This document shows positions 4,610-7,046 of a stretch of DNA of 7,046 nt, piece after piece (position 1 is the first letter of the stretch; the number at the start of each line of letters is the position of its first letter). Source of the DNA: Alphaproteobacteria bacterium (lineage in GTDB: Bacteria; Pseudomonadota; Alphaproteobacteria; UBA6615); NCBI GenBank assembly GCA_030831135.1, contig JAURLR010000085.1, positions 1-7,046 on the forward strand, given 5' to 3'. The notes under the pieces are model-generated. The model saw nothing but the letters and a program-made list of their open reading frames with translations. It was not told where the DNA came from and ran no database searches. The position numbers and the translations under genes are program-made.

Positions 4610-6892
4610 ATGAGCGATCCACTTTACATTGAAGAACCTCAGGAAACCGCTGTTTCCGAAGCTGCGCCAGCGCCCTATCTGGCGCAGCTCAACGCGCCGC
4701 AGCGTGAAGCTGTCGAAACACTGGATGGCCCGGTTCTGGTGCTTGCCGGCGCGGGCACGGGCAAAACCCGGGTTCTGACCACACGGCTCGCGCATCTTTT
4801 GCGTCTGGGCAAGGCGCGCCCCTATCAGGTGCTTTCCGTCACCTTCACCAACCGCGCCGCGCGCGAAATGCGCGAACGGGTCGGTCATCTTGTCGGTGGG
4901 CCGTCCGAAGCGATCTGGCTTGGAACCTTCCACGCGCTGGGCGCCCGCATCCTGCGGCGTCACGCAGAGCTGGTGGGGCTGCGCAGCAACTTCACGATTC
5001 TCGATGCCGACGATCAGGTGCGCCTGCTCAAGCAGCTGATCGAAGCCGAAAACCTGGATGACAAGCGTTGGCCCGCGCGGGTGCTGATGGGAGTAATCCA
5101 GCGCTGGAAAGACCGTGCGCTGACACCCGACAAGGTTTCGGCTGCCGATGCCGGGGATCTTGCGGGCGGAAAGCTGGTGGAGCTCTACCGCGACTATCAG
5201 GAACGGCTCAAAACGCTCAATGCAGCAGATTTCGGCGATCTTCTGCTTCACAATCTGACGATCTTTGCCGAGAACCCTGAAGTGCTCGCGGAGTATCAGG
5301 ACCGTTTCCAGTACATCCTCGTGGATGAGTATCAGGACACCAATGTGTCCCAGTATCTCTGGCTGCGCCTGCTGGCCCAGAAACATCGCAACATCGCCTG
5401 TGTGGGGGATGACGATCAGTCGATCTATGCCTGGCGTGGTGCCGAAGTCGGCAACATTCTGCGCTTCGAGGAAGACTTCCCGGGCGCCAAGATTGTCCGA
5501 CTGGAACAGAATTATCGCTCGACGGGCCCCATTCTCGGGGCCGCGTCCGGGCTCATCACCAAGAATGAGGGGCGTCTGGGCAAGACGCTCTGGACCGAAG
5601 CCGAAGGTGGTGAGCGGGTCACGGTACGGGGTGTATGGGACGGCGAAGAAGAAGCGCGCGTCGTCTCGGACCGGATCGAAGATATCCAGCGCAAGGGTCA
5701 CGATGGGGCCGCGATCCCGTTGAACCAGATCGCCATTCTGGTACGCGCCGGGTTCCAGACCCGCGAATTCGAGGAACGGTTCCTGACTTTGGGATTGCCC
5801 TACCGGGTGGTCGGAGGCCCGCGATTCTACGAACGCCAGGAGCTGCGCGATGCGCTGGCCTATCTGCGGATCATCCAGCAGCCCGACGACGATCTGGCCT
5901 TTGAGCGCATCATCAACAAGCCAAAACGCGGCATCGGTAATACGACCGTCAAGATGCTGCATGTGGTTGCGCGCGGGGCCGGGACGAGCCTCTACCGTGC
6001 CGCAGCACAACTTGTCACCACCGACGAGTTGCGGCCCAGCACGCGGAGTTCATTGGGTGGCGTGATCAGTGATTTCGAACGCTGGCGCGCGTTGAACGGG
6101 GATGGCCGGGATGGACTGCCCCACTCCGAACTCGCCGAGATGGTCCTCGATGAAAGCGGCTATACCGAGATGCTGATGAACGACAAGGCGCCTGAAGCGC
6201 CCGGTCGGCTGGAAAACCTCAAGGAACTGATCGTCGCGATGGAAGAGTTCGAGAACCTGGCCGGGTTCCTCGAGCATGTCTCGCTGGTGATGGAAAACAC
6301 CGAGGCTGCGGGCAGCGATCTGGTGAATATCATGACGCTTCATTCGGCCAAGGGGCTGGAATTCGATACGGTCTTCCTGCCGGGCTGGGAAGAGGGCCTG
6401 TTTCCCCATCAGCGCAACATGGATGAGAACGGATTGGCCGGACTGGAAGAGGAGCGCCGTCTCGCCTATGTCGGCCTGACCCGGGCCAAGCGCGAGGCCA
6501 CCGTGCTGTTTGCCGCCAACCGGCGCGTTCATGGTCAGTGGCAGTCTTCCATCCCGTCGCGCTTTGTGGACGAGTTGCCGCCCGAGTTTGTCGATATGGA
6601 CAGTGATCAGGGTGTCTATGCCGGTGGCGCAGGCAGCTTTGGCGGCGGTCGCTCACTCGGATATGGTGGCGGGTATGGAAGCGGTCGTGTCCGCACACCA
6701 GGCCGGGATGCAGAGGCAACCATGATCCATGCCGATCCGCATGGATTTGGCGTCGGGGATCGCGTGTTCCACCAGAAATTCGGCTATGGCCATGTCACGG
6801 CGATCAATGACAACAAACTGGCCATCAGCTTCGACAAGGCGGGTGAGAAGAAGGTGCTCGACAGTTTTGTCGTGCCGGCAGACGCGGTCTAG
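4610..6892 (+). CDS. uvrD: DNA helicase UvrD/PcrA-type (superfamily 1A)
   Basis: This 760-residue ATP-driven 3'-5' helicase unwinds DNA in nucleotide excision repair and mismatch repair and removes stalled proteins. The SF1 motifs are complete and in order: Q motif LNAPQREAV (27-35), Walker A GAGTGKT (47-53), Ia TFTNRAAREM (78-87), Ib GTFHALG (105-111), DEYQD (239-243), motif III GDDDQSIYAWRGA (266-278), IV QNYRS (300-304), V TLHSAKGLEFD (576-586) and VI RRLAYVGLTRAKR (616-628). A glycine-rich flexible linker at about 671-692 leads to a C-terminal Tudor-like segment (712-757, GDRVFHQKFGYG) that in PcrA/UvrD contacts RNA polymerase. Length is normal. The ATG at 4610 has no clear Shine-Dalgarno, but the N-terminal length suits the family and no better start exists before the Q motif. 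I see no intact alphaproteobacterial LexA box upstream. The next gene starts 5 bp after the stop, suggesting an operon. Confidence 0.95.
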   Translation: MSDPLYIEEPQETAVSEAAPAPYLAQLNAPQREAVETLDGPVLVLAGAGTGKTRVLTTRLAHLLRLGKARPYQVLSVTFTNRAAREMRERVGHLVGGPSEAIWLGTFHALGARILRRHAELVGLRSNFTILDADDQVRLLKQLIEAENLDDKRWPARVLMGVIQRWKDRALTPDKVSAADAGDLAGGKLVELYRDYQERLKTLNAADFGDLLLHNLTIFAENPEVLAEYQDRFQYILVDEYQDTNVSQYLWLRLLAQKHRNIACVGDDDQSIYAWRGAEVGNILRFEEDFPGAKIVRLEQNYRSTGPILGAASGLITKNEGRLGKTLWTEAEGGERVTVRGVWDGEEEARVVSDRIEDIQRKGHDGAAIPLNQIAILVRAGFQTREFEERFLTLGLPYRVVGGPRFYERQELRDALAYLRIIQQPDDDLAFERIINKPKRGIGNTTVKMLHVVARGAGTSLYRAAAQLVTTDELRPSTRSSLGGVISDFERWRALNGDGRDGLPHSELAEMVLDESGYTEMLMNDKAPEAPGRLENLKELIVAMEEFENLAGFLEHVSLVMENTEAAGSDLVNIMTLHSAKGLEFDTVFLPGWEEGLFPHQRNMDENGLAGLEEERRLAYVGLTRAKREATVLFAANRRVHGQWQSSIPSRFVDELPPEFVDMDSDQGVYAGGAGSFGGGRSLGYGGGYGSGRVRTPGRDAEATMIHADPHGFGVGDRVFHQKFGYGHVTAINDNKLAISFDKAGEKKVLDSFVVPADAV

Positions 6893-6897
6893 ATCCG

Positions 6898-7046
6898 ATG
6901 TCGACGGCGGTCTGGAAAATCGAGTTCTTCGTGCCGACCCTCCATCAGGATACGTTTGCGGATGCGGTTGAGCCGTATTCCGGGGTTATCAGCCTGTTTC
7001 CGGTCGAGGGCACGGGCGAGAGCCGGATCACCGCGTTTGGTGCAGA
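6898..7046 (+). CDS. prmA: Probable ribosomal protein L11 methyltransferase PrmA, N-terminal part (cut by right edge)
   Basis: The frame opens with ATG 6898 and stays open for 49 codons to the window end. The peptide begins MSTAVWKIEFFVP, continues with a helix (TFADAVEPY), then a strand GVISLFPVEG and SRITAFGA. The order W-K-x-E, P, helix, then V-S-x-F resembles the N-terminal substrate-recognition domain of alphaproteobacterial PrmA, the enzyme that trimethylates ribosomal protein L11. The SAM-binding Rossmann domain would lie beyond the window, so no catalytic motif can be checked. The start is 5 bp after the uvrD stop with no separate ribosome binding site, which suggests translational coupling. 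I recall uvrD/pcrA and prmA as neighbours in some alphaproteobacteria, which supports the call. Confidence 0.55.
   Translation, partial: MSTAVWKIEFFVPTLHQDTFADAVEPYSGVISLFPVEGTGESRITAFGA

Noticed and set aside
4541..6010. 489-codon open frame on the minus strand opposite uvrD
   Set aside because: It lies wholly within a clearly coding helicase gene, its product has no recognisable fold, and long antisense frames are common in GC-rich genes.
6620..6690. Glycine-rich repeat-like stretch near the end of uvrD
   Set aside because: It is the ordinary flexible linker between the helicase core and the C-terminal domain; the glycine codons are irregular and there is no true DNA repeat.
1..7046. CRISPR arrays, tRNA or rRNA genes, toxin-antitoxin or phage defence modules
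   Set aside because: No regularly spaced repeats, no RNA gene-like sequence and no such gene pairs were seen on either strand.

Overview
The window is GC-rich chromosomal DNA, most likely from an alphaproteobacterium. The evidence is the style of the diguanylate cyclase N-terminus, the chloride-channel subfamily, a degenerate HtrA-like protein of a type I associate with alphaproteobacteria, and a UvrD helicase followed at once by a PrmA-like start. I cannot fix the order or genus by reading alone.

Left edge (1-382): the 3' end of an IS3-family transposase runs in from outside the window. Its stop codon lies inside what looks like the right terminal repeat, ending near 177. Directly after it comes the C-terminal remnant of a GNAT acetyltransferase, probably the acetyltransferase domain of a protein-lysine acetyltransferase (Pat-like) protein. 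This points to an insertion that removed or displaced the 5' part of that gene. A hairpin plus T-run at 357-382 closes the old gene.

Middle (383-3431): two forward genes. The first is a soluble diguanylate cyclase (GGEEF active site; Arg of the inhibitory RxxD site replaced by Lys). The second is a CLC-type chloride channel or transporter with a C-terminal CBS pair. The 80-bp gap between them holds a 16-nt alternating purine-pyrimidine tract, a perfect FNR-type palindrome (TTGAT-N4-ATCAA) and small hairpins next to a good ribosome binding site. This suggests the CLC gene has its own oxygen- or redox-linked control.

Right part (3443-7046): convergent to the CLC gene is an exported HtrA-like trypsin-fold/PDZ protein that has lost the catalytic His and Asp, so it is likely a pseudoprotease. 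It is divergent from uvrD, and the 138-bp region between them contains a perfect 6-5-6 palindrome. uvrD is a full-length superfamily 1 helicase with all motifs and a C-terminal Tudor-like domain. The start of a PrmA-like (ribosomal protein L11 methyltransferase) gene follows after 5 bp and runs off the window.

The genes do not form one obvious pathway. I see no CRISPR array, toxin-antitoxin pair, phage module or RNA gene. The most distinctive points are the FNR-type site before the CLC gene, the pseudoprotease, the altered pore residues of the CLC protein and the IS-truncated acetyltransferase.
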